DNA of 64,000 nt. It comes from Nematostella vectensis. Its lineage: Eukaryota; Cnidaria; Anthozoa; Actiniaria; Edwardsiidae. The stretch covers positions 5,228,703-5,292,702 of the forward strand of contig NC_064037.1 of assembly GCF_932526225.1 (NCBI RefSeq), written 5' to 3'. Under the pieces are notes generated by a model, which did no database searches, was not told where the DNA came from, and saw nothing but the letters and a program-made list of their open reading frames with translations. Shown piece by piece: positions 50,831 to 61,988 of the stretch (the stretch's first letter is position 1; the number at the start of each line of letters is the position of its first letter). The position numbers were made by a program, and so were the translations under genes.

Positions 50831-51403
50831 TTAAATGAACGACCACTCCTTTAAACGATGATATGTCAGAAGGTCTTTACGCAACGTGTGCAGTGACTTT
50901 CCCATCGCGGCGAGGTGGTCTTTTTCGAGTTCCTCGCATGTCGCAGTGCGGCGAACGAGCTCAGGAGATTCCTTTCCAGTTTGTTTCTCGTTACTTTCCT
51001 CGCTCGATGAACTCTCAGACTCTGAGTCCAAGTTTTCTTTTATTTTGCATTGTTCGAGGCTTTTTGTTGAATGGCCCCAAGTGAACGTGCTTTGACGAGA
51101 AAGAAAGTGCTTCCTGTGAGCGGTCTGTAAGTCCTTTTGGTCGATACTGGTTGAGCTTTTTCCAATCTCACTTAACGATGGCGCCTTTTTAGCGACTCTT
51201 TTACCCCACGTACGTTTAATTTTCCTGTTCGGTGTTATTTTCGCATGTCCATCTTTAGAAATATCAACTTCTGCATTTTTATTGTCTAAAACACTTGTAG
51301 TTGCGATGGTTATAGATCTTTGTGATTCAGACGTGGATCTAAAAGGCAAAGAAACGTTTCCCAAAATCTCCTTCATCGTTTTCCTTTTCAGAAGTTCAGC
51401 CAT
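50831..51403 (-). CDS. Hypothetical basic, serine-rich protein (190 aa)
   Basis: A single-exon frame of 190 codons starts at ATG 51401-51403. The N-terminal half is basic (KIKRTWGKRVAKK, residues 61-73). The middle has an acidic serine cluster (DSESESSSSEES, 126-137). The C-terminal 40 residues (CEELEKDHLAAMGKSLHTLR onward) look helical and amphipathic. A TWG triplet occurs twice (65-67 and 108-110), each close to basic and serine residues. There is no signal peptide or membrane segment, and I recognise no domain. The composition and length argue for a real, probably intrinsically disordered protein, and minus-strand polyadenylation hexamers lie about 500 bases downstream. It could be one exon of a larger gene or lineage-specific. 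Confidence 0.5.
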   Translation of the reverse strand: MAELLKRKTMKEILGNVSLPFRSTSESQRSITIATTSVLDNKNAEVDISKDGHAKITPNRKIKRTWGKRVAKKAPSLSEIGKSSTSIDQKDLQTAHRKHFLSRQSTFTWGHSTKSLEQCKIKENLDSESESSSSEESNEKQTGKESPELVRRTATCEELEKDHLAAMGKSLHTLRKDLLTYHRLKEWSFI

Positions 51404-51879
51404 CCTGCTTTGCTGGTAGCTTTCGCAAATTCAACTCTCCTTTATAATATCCTGTTGTTTAGCCAAAAATGGATATCAAGCGATCATTCCCACGGGCCAA
51501 AACAAGTAGAAACTCTTCAACACATGAATAAAAATCGACTTCTTGTGGCGAACAAATGCGTACTAAATCATCCGGCGCAAATCTTGAATGATTTCCTTCA
51601 CTGTAAACAAGTAGAAATGAGTTTTCGTAAGCTCGTTAATGAAACTCGTAAGCGATTCCATATCCGTAATCACCTTGTAATGATAATATTACGAGATAAT
51701 ATAATACACCCTTCGTTTCCTCGGGGAGTCATAGGCCGGGAGTTGTTGATTACGACTGAGATGACGCCAGTTTCGCCCGTGCGCGCTCTACGTAAGTGTA
51801 ATGTGTTTAACCCTATTAGCATCGCTAATAGACCCTGGGTTCAACGCCTCGATATGAAAGGGCCACTGTCGCCCGCCAT

Positions 51880-53040
51880 TTTGTCCTCAATCATTTTCAT
51901 TGGCTAAAATTGGACAGCTTTTGTGATATTTTTTATTGAATTTGATAAATGATTTATATAATGTCGCTTTGAGATGATAATTTTAAAGACTTTTCATAAC
52001 ACAATTGTTTTCCAGTAAAAACCAGTAAAAATAATAACAATGGCATGGCTGACGAGAGCACCTTGAGGTACCAAACCCGAAAATAAGCATTGCTAGGAAA
52101 CATTTTATTTGTTTATTTTACTAAATCTCTTCTTTGATCAAGGTGTATGTATACAGTCCTTTTGATATCGGGGCGTAGAGAGTCATTGAAACGCCTTTTT
52201 AAAAACTTAAAAACACTATCATTCGATGATTTTGAGACGTAAAGCCAATTTCTACAAGAATTGCTAAAAAAATAAACCAATGTCGCTCTGAAATCATTTA
52301 CTAATTGTCAAAATCGTTTTTTTAATCATTAGAAACCAGCCAAAACGCCTTTTTCGCCAATGAAAATGATTGAGGACAAAATGGCGGTTACCATAAGACT
52401 CATTTACATGTGCAGAGCTCAGTAGAAGACTCCGTAAAAAAATAAAAATAAAACGAGTAAAAAAGAGCACTTAAAAAGTTGGTTTAAACCAATGTCGTTC
52501 TGAATTCATTTACTAATATCAAAATCAAGAACGCCTTTTCCACGTTTTAACTGATTTTAAACCAACTTTTCAAGTGCTCTTTTGTACTCGTTTTATTATT
52601 ATTTTTTTACGGAGTCTACTAGTGAGCTCTGCATTAGTTGGTATAGATATATAGATTTTTCATAGACTCTACTTTTCATAGACTCTACTCAACGTCAAAA
52701 CCATTGTCGCCAAGCTTTTTATAAAAAACATATACTCGTGTACGCCTGTTTCAAAAAAAACGTCCGTGTAAATGGCGAATGGCAAATGGTGTTTCTAAGA
52801 CCAATCACTTGGCTTATGGGTCTAATTATTTGTAAGAATAAAGATGATAAGTAAACTAATCGCATGATTTATTCACATTTTCCTGCTTTCAGCTAGATGA
52901 GTCTTATGGTAACTGCCATTTGACTTTTTTTCTTCTTCCCGTAATGTAACTGTCTGTCCCTAAAAGCAATTCCTTTGGTCTCAAAATCGTCGAATGATAG
53001 TGTTTTTAAGTTTTTAAAAAGGCGTTTCAATGACTCTCTT
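51880..53040. mobile_element. Nested palindromic element cluster
   Basis: Several inverted pairs are nested or interleaved. The outermost is 52178-52237 with 52981-53039 (59 bp, about one mismatch). Next is 52381-52402 with 52897-52919. The innermost is 52411-52492 with 52554-52635 (about 80 bp). A further pair is 51880-51904 with 52363-52386. No transposase frame is present. This looks like foldback elements inserted into one another. Confidence 0.8.
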
Positions 53041-54440
53041 GGAATTGTCATCTAACTCTTTAATACCGTGATTTACAAATACGCATTATGTTAACTACAC
53101 GACTGCTTCATAGGACTTTGAGTTTCGTCTGACAGTTTTATCCATTTCCCCCGGGCTAAACTCATACAATCCTAAAAAAATTACAAAAATGAACACCATA
53201 TATAGTTACCTCGGGGTGGTCGTTATCGGATCTTATCTTCCCCTGAGGGAAGAGTGATATGTTCTTCAAGTCTATGATACCGTTGAATATAACGCATTAA
53301 AAGAGGGAGTCCTGAATATCCTAGACAACCTATCAAGATGAGACAAAAATAAAATGCCCTCAAACATTGCTGGGGGAAAGCACCCAGGCTCTTTCATTTG
53401 CCAGCCCCTTCTTGTCTAGGATATTATGATAGCAATGCGTTCTTTTTGCAACATTCTGAAACGACTATTAAAAGGCATGCCCCAATCGATCCCTTTCTCT
53501 CACCTTCTTAACTGTTATACTTATTTTTACTTTGAAATATGCAAAACATCCCAAATGGATATATAATGCACTTTATGATTATCTACATACAGAGGGCGGC
53601 GCTTGTAAATGTCCCCGACAATTAAAAAAGTACCTCAAATTTGATTTTATCAAAAATCTGGGAATTTCGTCTGGAATAACTGCACACCCCCCCCCCCCCC
53701 CTGGGTACGGGCCTGTCTAATATCAGACCTATTTTTTTTTTTTTTTTGATACTGGGTTTGCAGTATTTTATATTTTGAGTCTATTTTTCCACAGCAATGT
53801 CCAGTCCATTATTGCAAATCATTGCCCAAGAATTAAAATTGATTGCTACATTATTTTAAACCAAGGCAAACATAGCCACGTAGGAGACACAGAGATTCTT
53901 TAGAAATCAGTGGGCTTCAGTGAATACTGCAGTGTACTTACATGCAGAAGCTATTGTTAGGGAGAAGCAGATAATAAATTCTGTATAGTTCACTATATGT
54001 TAATACATGAGATGTAATCATTTCAGTAGCTATTTTCATGGCCACCACTTAGACCCAAATAGCTTACTGCGTATGTACAGGCATGCAGCTCAGGGTAGGT
54101 ACACGGGTTGTGCCCCTCCCACTCAACCACTGAAGGCACTCAATTTCTCAAAGATGCGACTAACTCCAGCTAAAAAGATGCGACTGACTCCACCTGATAA
54201 TGGGCGTTGATGCTATAGATGACTTAAAAGAAGCGAAAAAGCTTTTCTATCTTCTTCTTGCAAGAAAAGCGCAACATGAGAAAAAGGAGAAAAGAAAGAG
54301 AGCGAGAAAGACAGCGAATCAGATATGAGCGAGGATTTTGATGACGCAGAATGAGCGCTTATAGCATTAAAACGTTTTGATCATATTTTAGATATGGAAC
54401 ATAAGCATTTTTGCTCGGAGGGAGCGCAGCGACCGGAGAG
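53041..54440. other. Gene-poor DNA
   Basis: No supported gene. It contains a C tract at 53685-53702 followed by a T tract at 53731-53748. A short Lys/Arg-rich frame of about 42 codons begins at 54200 but has no supporting signal. Confidence 0.5.
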
Positions 54441-54480
54441 CAAGTCTAATCTTGGTATGGCATATGCGAAAAGCTGATTT

Positions 54481-54896
54481 TTCGTGTCCACACCACAGGC
54501 TTCCCAATCGGCTGATTTGTATTTTTATTTCATGCTGATCAGTGGTCCTTTTCGAGAACCCCCTGTACTGAAACATGTTCGTCCCGTACTCCGAGCATTC
54601 ACTTTCTAATAGAAACTTCTAGTATAATATTATATAGCGGAAATCATAAAAAGATGTATCTAGGGTGTACTCGCGCATGCGCGAGTTTCATATAGTGGAT
54701 GCAATTTTTCGTCTCCACGCCACAGGTTTCCCAGTCGGCTGATTTGTATTTTGATTTCATGCTGATCAGTGGTCCTTTTCGAGAACCCCCTGTACTGAAA
54801 CATGTTTGTCCCGTACTCCGAGCATTCACTTTCTATTAGAAACTTCTAGTATAATATTATATAGCGGAAACCATAAAAAGATGTATTTAGGGTGTA
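54481..54896. repeat. 227-bp tandem duplication
   Basis: 54481-54669 and 54708-54896 are about 95 per cent identical (shared gctgatcagtggtccttttc, cccgtactccgagcattcac). The spacer holds a perfect 16-bp palindrome, ctcgcgcatgcgcgag, at 54670-54685. Confidence 0.95.
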
Positions 54897-55127
54897 TCCA
54901 GGTTTGCATTGTATAGATAAAACGTGGCTAAATACGTATCCTGGACTCCTGGATGTGTGTATGCCAAAAAACTGCCCCAAGCCGAGACAAGTTTTAACTT
55001 TAAAAACTAAGAAGTATGATTTAACACTTCGTCAAATTATATAGTAGAGAAAACACCCAAAGAAATCAGTGATTCTCCTTTTAAAATTCAAACACTTTGA
55101 CCCCCCTTTAGACCTTGGCAATTTCTC

Positions 55128-55172
55128 GAAGCCCCCCCCCTCCCCACAGTATCCCTACGCCCCCCCCCCCCC
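55128..55172. repeat. C-rich homopolymer tracts
   Basis: Two runs of C (about 10 and 15 bases) with a short interruption. Similar G/C runs recur in the transposon-like sequences of this window. Their exact length may be affected by sequencing. Confidence 0.8.
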
Positions 55173-55854
55173 CCCTCGGGATAATAAATAAATTTTTCCT
55201 TACTTTCCATAATATCTGTGACTGCACATCCCCTCCACATCTAATCATGATTGTTTGTTATGGTTATCAGACTTCACCTTTTCTTTTCTAGACATACAAT
55301 GCCTTTAATTAAATAATTTATTTTGTTTAATAAAATAAGACTACAGGCAATTTGTTTTTGTTCTATTTCTCTTATAAAACAAACAGAGAAACCATGAAAC
55401 AAAGGGTTAATGATCAGCCAAGACGGTGGCTGCAAAGAAAAGGGGGTATTGCATAAATCTGGCTTTTGGAAAATGTGCGAACTGCCCCACACAAATCTAA
55501 AAGAATATAAACCTTGCAATTGAATACCTTAAATGACGTAATAGCATAAGTCCAGGGTTATAATAATAGCCCTTTTCTAGAATAGCGTAGGTTAGGCTGG
55601 AATTTCTTGTACGTAGGAGAAATGATCTGTTAATCTGGAGTGAAGTTTCTGTTATTTAGTATATATACATGTGGTTGTAACTTAGTTCAGTACGCATTTA
55701 CGGATAGACGGAATCGGATAGTGATGATTGTACGGTTATTAAACGTCGGCCATAATAAACACGGAAAACTCAGCCGAGAGTTGTAGTTAGTGAACCAGCA
55801 AGCAAATGAGAGATAAGGCTTTCACAACAGCGCACAACAACACTTATTTAAAAA

Positions 55855-56124
55855 ATGGCTTCCGCTGAGGCGATGTTGTCTTTTTTGTTGCAAATGGTGG
55901 GAAATAGTGCCCAAAAAAGAGCTTCGACCGCGAGACAAAGGGCTATTAGGAGAAGAAATGCATATATGATGAGGCGGCGGAGAATTTCTTTTGCTTTTTT
56001 TGTTGTTGTTGTTGTTTTGGTCGCTTATTTACAGCAGCTTCCCGTACGAGATGTTTGGGTACGGTCGCGATCAATCTGGGCCAGTCGTCAGGAGCAATGG
56101 GAGGATGGTCAGGATTTTTCCTAG
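55855..56124 (+). pseudogene. Possible Harbinger-type transposase N-terminal fragment
   Basis: An 89-codon frame has a basic stretch (RQRAIRRRNAYMMRRRRI) and then RDVWVRSRSIW, a layout seen at the start of PIF/Harbinger nuclease-like proteins (an Arg-rich leader and a VW-R-R-type motif before the body). The nuclease domain does not follow in any frame, so this is at most a truncated remnant. A short hairpin around gtttaaactacc lies at 56276-56310. Confidence 0.3.
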
Positions 56125-56486
56125 TGCATTCCTTCAGCCGTTGCTGAATGCCTCCCTCCCTCCCCTCCCCTCCCCCACACACACACACTTGCTCAATAAA
56201 AGGAGAGTCTCCTCGTGTCCCAACGTCCGCCCCCTCTTCGTGCACTCATTTTTGGCCGCCATCTCGGTTACACACGGTTTAAACTACCTCGCGTGGTAGT
56301 TTAGTTTAAACACGTTTTAGACCTGTTTAGTTGGGGGAGCGTGCGGTGTGAACGGTCCAAATTTTAAACACGTTTAGTTAAACAACCTTTAATCATATTT
56401 AACTTTCTGGTGTGAATGGGGTATTGAAATTCCTGGTTCCCGAAGATGGCTGAGAAAAGGCAAGCGATTCTGAATTTTTCGATATC

Positions 56487-56625
56487 GGGGCCGTAGCAGG
56501 GGCTGGGGGCACTGGGGGCATGTGCTCCACCAGTAAGGGCGTGGCTGTTCCCCCTCCTCCAAATTTTTCTTAATGTTTCTGTATTGTGCACCCCTCCCCG
56601 CAATCTTACGTGGCCAGCTACGGCT
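56487..56625. mobile_element. MITE family 2, copy A
   Basis: It starts gggccgtagcaggggctggg and ends in ggccagctacggct. The interior (cttaatgtttctg) matches, in the opposite orientation, the element at 59588-59754. Confidence 0.7.
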
Positions 56626-57150
56626 ATGCGGTTTGGAAATTTTTCCGTTACTTTTATTGTCATTGTAGCAGATATTTCACGTTCGGTGATAATTCACATT
56701 CTGTCACTCTTAAAGATTTTACGGTGTTAAACAAGCAAGAGAAAATATTCAATTCCAACTTAATTCAATTCAGAATCGCTTGCCTTTTCTCAACGAATGA
56801 TAACTTTGAAGTCACTGGGTTGACAATAAATTGAATAAATAGAAAACTGTCGGGCATTTAGTACATTGAGGACCTTTCCCGACTGTCGGCATTTAGCCAC
56901 TGCGTTAAAATTATCTCCGTGATTCGTATAATTGCTAAAAAAAAATTGTCCGTGATTCGTTGATTACTTACCCCGGAAACCCGGGAAGGGGTTACCTTTG
57001 TTAGACTCTAACCCAGTCTCTAGCGTCTTGAAGCTAGGAACGCCTAGCGAAAATAAACATCTTTTTTGTTATATTTTTTTGTTAAAAGAAAGTAACTAAG
57101 TTGCTTTGTTTCTTCTTCCTATCATTATTGATTTTTCCATAAGTCAAGTG

Positions 57151-59515
57151 ATGGTTCTACCAAATTACTTCAACTCTCGCTACGGATGGTTTCTTCGATC
57201 TTTTGGTCGCGTTTCTCCTCGAAGAAAGCACTCTACGAACGATTTCAACACTTTGGCCCGACCAAGGAGAATTTGGATCTTGGCCTCTTTGGGTATAATT
57301 AGTTCTAGTTTAGCGTATTTTTTCCTACCATCTCGAGAAGATGTTCAATGTGAGCAAGAAAACGAGGCTAAAGACAAAAAACGACGAAAATGTAAGCACA
57401 GTAATGACGTATCCTTTATTAGTAATGACGTATCCACTATCACGTTTTAAAATAATATTGTTTTAAATAATCCAAACTCCACCCAAAGTTCGTGATTTAC
57501 CCAAGCGTTTACGTGCCGTTTTGTCTTAAGTGTGCCAAACCTTTTCGCAAATCGGGAGACTTTGACAAACCTTGGACACTGATGTTTAGTCATAGCTGTT
57601 ACTAACTAGCGTTAGGCGGGTGTCACAAGATTTTGGACTTTATCACAAGCCTAATTTATGCTTTCCCATTGTTGCCATATATTAAACGGTAACCTATAGA
57701 TGTTGAGCTTTGTTTGCGAGGCAAAACAAGACAAACACCCGGGTTACTCAACAATAACATTTAAGTTAAAGATATTAGAGTAAAATGACAATTAGCATTG
57801 AATATTATCCTCGTAATTTACAAAACATATCAAACAAAAGGAACGGCACTATAAAATAATCGTATGAAATTAATTTCATACGTATATATATAAAGAAAGG
57901 AGAACTCACCTCAAACATGTCCACTCTTAGCAAGAGACAAACAAGAGTGGTGACCAGTACATCTGATGACAGCAATAAATGCCATTGATATGCCATCTTT
58001 GTTTTGATTCATGACAGTTCAACGACTTTTCACCAGGGGAGGGTTCGAGTCAATTGTCCTTGGATGTACATTCCAAATAATGAAAAACCTTTCTCTAGCC
58101 AAAAATTGCTAACAAATTACAATCGATGACAATAACTTTAGTCATGGAAAGCATAAAATTCCTTATTTTCAAAGAATCTTATTTATGTGAGAAAGTTTAT
58201 ATATTCTCTGTATTCGCCCACATTGGCTCTCCCTCTCAGTGTCAAACATTTTAGCTATCTGTGCATGTGATATCAACTCTTGTCCACTACTTACTGTATC
58301 AACACCAAGATGTTGCATATGGATACACTATCCTTTTAACTCTAAAAAGTTCACAGTGTAAAGTATACAAAGTTTATATCCATTTATAAAGAAACTAACT
58401 GCTCAGCTTTGAAAACTCACACAAACGTGGAAATAAAGCCTTGATAATAAATGCAGCACCAACTTGACATTGACTTCATCACTCACTTTACTTCTCTCTA
58501 CTTTATTTAAAACTGCAAATGTCAAGAGGGATAGCAAATGGTCAATTTTGAGGAATTCTGAAATGGCGAGAGGGCTGTTTTTAAAATCTGTGAAATTGAG
58601 ATCTTGCTTATTTCTTTTGAATGATTTGAGAATGAGAAATTGAATCTATAAAATCAGTGAATTTGGGATGCCTTAAAATTTTGTGTAAAAATCAAAATGT
58701 TCTGGGGACCATTTTTGCCACCTCTTCAAGAGATATATGCAACACTGTGCAACTGTCTGCCATACAACATTTTAGTTAGAACTTCATTAGTTTTGATTGT
58801 GTTAATTTGTTCCATTCAGATATTAATAGTGTCTCTTCACTGTTTCTAAGGTTGAAAATTGGGTATTATACTGTTAATCCTTGGGGGTGGACTCCATAAA
58901 GACAGAAGCAAAATTATCAGTAAAATCACAGGGGCGGATCTAGCTATTCGCTAAAGGGGGGGTTTGGCTCAGTGACAAAGGGGGGAGGAGGTAGTTTTTT
59001 GTTACGTATGGCTTTCTGGCAGCCCAAAAGGGCCTCCCCCTAGATCCGCTACTGAATCAATTTTAGCCCCAAGAGATAGCCTTTTAGGTGTGGTCAACAG
59101 CAATTCTCTGCTTAAAAGATAGCAATTGAGTGTAGTCAAGCACTGAAAACACATGTTCAGTTTTCAATATTTTTTTTGCTGAATATATAGACTGATCACC
59201 CCTATCTACTTTTGTGGAAAACCCTCCCGCCCCCTGCTCCCAGATATACAAGCTGATGTTATTTGCAACTTGACATTGCCTCTGTTTCCCAGTCATCTAA
59301 ATTGTCATGTGCTATCAAGGAAGCCCAGGTGTACATATCACAGCTTCAGGTTGAGACTGGCACGCCTGGCCTAGTAGCTGCCGTCAGTGTTGATGGCACA
59401 CTGGTCTGGAGTGAGGGGCTTGGGCTTGCTGATGTAGAGAACCATGTAAAGTGCTCTCCTAAATCTGTGATGAGGATAGCTAGCATCAGTAAATCACTAA
59501 CAGCTGCTGCAGTTG
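57151..59515 (+). CDS. lactb: Serine beta-lactamase-like protein LACTB, 5' exons only
   Basis: LACTB is a mitochondrial intermembrane-space, filament-forming serine hydrolase of the penicillin-binding/beta-lactamase family. Exon A (57151-57391) codes for a basic, mitochondrial-leader-like N-terminus with a hydrophobic stretch (ILASLGIISSSLAYFFLPS), ending at a GTAAGC donor. Exon B (59293-59515) is clear LACTB: TGTPGLVAAVSVDGTLVWSE, LGLADVENHV, and VMRIASISKSLT, which includes the SxxK active-site serine and lysine. Exon A ends in phase 1 but exon B needs phase 0, so a small intervening exon is probably missing from my model, or exon A uses another donor. The remaining two-thirds of the protein is not in the window. 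The sequence beyond exon B is transposon DNA. Confidence 0.85.
57392..59292. other. LACTB intron(s)
   Basis: No confident exon was found, although the phase mismatch predicts one. Two repeats of agtaatgacgtatcc follow the exon A donor. A 38-codon stop-free stretch at about 57490-57607 and a minus-strand segment at 57910-57996 ending at GAG/gtgagt are the only coding-like pieces. Confidence 0.45.
58929..59054. mobile_element. MITE family 1, copy B (LACTB intron)
   Basis: Inverted termini caggggcggatctag and ctagatccgctactg. The interior is the reverse complement of 29560-29701. A possible target duplication (aatca) flanks it. Confidence 0.8.
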
Positions 59516-59587
59516 GTAAGTTGAGACTTGAACCTGAACATTTTTACAATCCCCCTTAAAAAAGCCTTATTATATCATTTGTACTCA

Positions 59588-59754
59588 GAGCCGTAGCAGG
59601 ACATGTAAGATTGGGGGGGGGGGGGGGGACATCACAGAAACATTAAGAAAATATTTGGGGACACATCCACACACCCCCTGGTCATTTCCTTATAATTTTT
59701 TAAAATATTGGGGGTGGGCACGTTCCCCCAGTGCCCCAACCCCTGCTACGGCCC
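59588..59754. mobile_element. MITE family 2, copy B (after LACTB exon B)
   Basis: The ends gagccgtagcagg and cctgctacggccc are inverted repeats. It holds a G tract of about 16 bases and the acattaagaaaat phrase shared with copy A, in opposite orientation. Confidence 0.75.
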
Positions 59755-59938
59755 TGGTACTCAGAGATCTATGCAGCCCTAGAATTTATTCTGCTGCCTA
59801 GTTAAGATAAAGAGGGGAAAGTGCGATGGGGTGTGACAGCTCCAAATGGGTACTAGGCCTTATATTATGGCAGGAGATAATTTGGGATTTTAGCTCTCAT
59901 ACATTTCCTCTAAATTTTCAGTAAAAAAAGAGGGGGGG

Positions 59939-60224
59939 TGTGGCCGCCGTCTCGCTTTCTTGTCACATAAATCACAAATTCGATCAAAGGACAACTCATA
60001 ACTCGACCAAAATTGGTTCCTATTAATCAACAAATACGTACATATCAATTACAGAAATATAACATAACATAAGCAGTAAAAATACGGAAAACTAAACGAA
60101 ATCAAATAATTTACAAGGTAGTTGTGGCCTTCGCTTACACAAACATGCAATGGCTCTCCCGGTCACGAGATCTAACCGATATTTGTTCGCGCGCTCGCGC
60201 ACTAATCGGCAGCTGTCCGTAACA
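59939..60224 (-). repeat. 3' LTR of the BEL/Pao element
   Basis: Read on the minus strand, a 286-bp segment begins TGTTACGGACAGC and ends GGCGGCCACA, so it has TG...CA ends. It is preceded by a purine-rich tract (ggggccggg, 60225-60233) suitable for plus-strand priming. It lies about 80 bases after the last stop codon of the element. The 5' LTR is outside the window, so the two LTRs cannot be compared for age. Confidence 0.8.
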
Positions 60225-60303
60225 CCCGGCCCCAACAGGAGACCAACAGGGCGACTGTTCCTGAACATAACTAACCTATAACAATCTTAACACAGTTGTA
60301 TAT

Positions 60304-60783
60304 TTAAGTGTCCGTATCGGCATCTCCCTCCAAGACACAGAGCTTGTCCACAGGTCTCAGTACGACAGACGATTTCGTCTTCACTCTCGCCTGTCGTACG
60401 CACCCGTCTCTTCCGCGGTAGACCGCTGTTACGCGACTAAGATCCCATGAACCTCTTGGCTTGGTGTCGTCCACAACGAGGATCATATCTCCAACTGCCA
60501 CATTACGCCTCACACGCTTCCACTTGGACCGGGTCTGTAGTAAAGGGAGATATTCCCGGACCCAGCGTCGCCAGAACTGGTCAGCACAGTATTGAACTTG
60601 CCTCCAACGTCTACGCCTATACACATCTTCCTTCCTGAACACTCCTAGGGGTAAAGATGCACCCGCTCTAAGCAACAGAAGATGATTTGGCGTGAGAGCC
60701 TCAGCATCCTTTGTATCATCCGAGATCGTCGTCAACAGACAACCATTCACAATTGCTTCAACTTCACAGAACAATGTAGTCAA
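60304..60783 (-). pseudogene. BEL pol, DUF5641-type C-terminal domain
   Basis: 159 codons in the same frame as the integrase segment, cut from it by one TAA codon at 60796-60798. It contains CEVEAIVNG, the TPNHLLLLR phrase typical of this region, and VGDMILVVDD...PRGSW...GRDGCVR, the SH3-like C-terminal module of BEL integrases. The natural stop is followed by the polypurine tract and LTR. Confidence 0.9.
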
Positions 60784-60795
60784 TCCCTCTTCGTC

Positions 60796-61899
60796 TTAAT
60801 GTTGTTGCTTGAGCAAAGCTCTCAGAACCTTGCGCACCGTCCTGATGGGTCTCTCCCACACACCTCCCATGTGTGACGCGGCAGGAGGGTTAAAGACCCA
60901 GCGAACCTCTTGCTGCATCAGGTAATCTTGTATATCTTGCTGATTCCAATCAGCGATGGCCTCTCTCAACTCTTTCTCAGCACCTGTAAAATTAGTGCCG
61001 TTGTCAGACCTCATCTCTTGTGGGGCACCTCTCCTAGCAATGAAACGCCGCAACGAGTTTATGAACGACGGCGTGTCCATGTGGTGAGTCACTTCAAGAT
61101 GTACGGCTCGGGTGGTGAGGCACGTAAACATGACTCCATAACGCTTAACTTCGCTTCTTGACCTCTTGATCATGAAGGGACCAAAGCAGTCTACGCCGAC
61201 ATACGAAAACGGTGGACTGTCTGGTGTCACCCTGTCCCATGGCAAATCCGCCATTCTTTGTTCGCACGGAGATTGCTGTCTACATCTGCAACTGAAACAC
61301 GACTTCAAGACCCGACGTACGGTCTCCCTTCCCTTTACCGGCCAGAATCTCTGGCGTATCATTCCTAGGACGTGCTCCCTTCCGCTGTGACCTGATATCT
61401 CGTGATAGTGTCTGACGATCAGGTCCACGATGTGGTGGTGCCTCGGTAAGATCATGGGCGACTTGACATAAGTGCCTAAAGGAGCGTGCTCTAGTCGACC
61501 ACCAACTCTCAGCAAACCGTCGATGACAACAGGATCTGAATCGCTGATGAGGCTAGACTTCTTCACATACTTCTTCCTTGCTTTCATTTCTGGTGGATCA
61601 GACCTGCTCGCATTGAGATCATCGAGCTCCCTGCGGAAGTGTCGTTGCTGAACAAATCTAACGACGCAGAACTCAGCATTTCTCATCTCGGTCAGGGAAA
61701 TCGGGCCAGTCGATGGCACTTCCGCGTTACCTCCTTCCTTCTTGGAGCGGGCCTTTGCCATCAACCAGGCTTTGAACCTTAACAGCCATGCCCCTCCTTT
61801 CTTAAGGTCGTACAACGAAGAGTATCTCTTTATGAAATCTCCCACAACGTCAGGGGCTTCGCCAGTTGTGACCGCATGCACTTGCACCTGCCTTTTCAC
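60796..61899 (-). pseudogene. BEL pol, integrase segment
   Basis: 367 codons. An HHCC-type zinc-binding region is visible (His around 165-171, CFSC at 201-204). The catalytic triad is intact: D237 in VDCFGPF, D299 in RSDNGTNF, and E349 in GGVWER. The segment is out of frame with the RT segment upstream and ends in a premature TAA. The active-site residues have survived, so the breaks may be recent. Confidence 0.93.
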
Positions 61900-61988
61900 T
61901 TCCAGATCCTCTTCACTAGATCCCCTAGCGCTTCAGGTAACTTGGGCCACTCATGCTCTTCCTTCCACAGGAATTCCGGGCCATGTAT

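Noticed and set aside
51410..51907. 165-codon forward frame divergent from the 190-aa gene
   Set aside because: No recognisable domain. Its last part overlaps a palindromic element arm. Probably promoter and repeat DNA.
57490..57607. 38-codon stop-free stretch with CLKC and HSC residues, zinc-finger-like
   Set aside because: Too short, no acceptor, and the cysteine/histidine spacing does not fit a standard finger. It could be the missing LACTB exon but does not resemble it.
57910..57996. Signal-peptide-like first exon on the minus strand ending at GAG/gtgagt
   Set aside because: No following exon could be found before LACTB exon A. One donor-like site is not enough.
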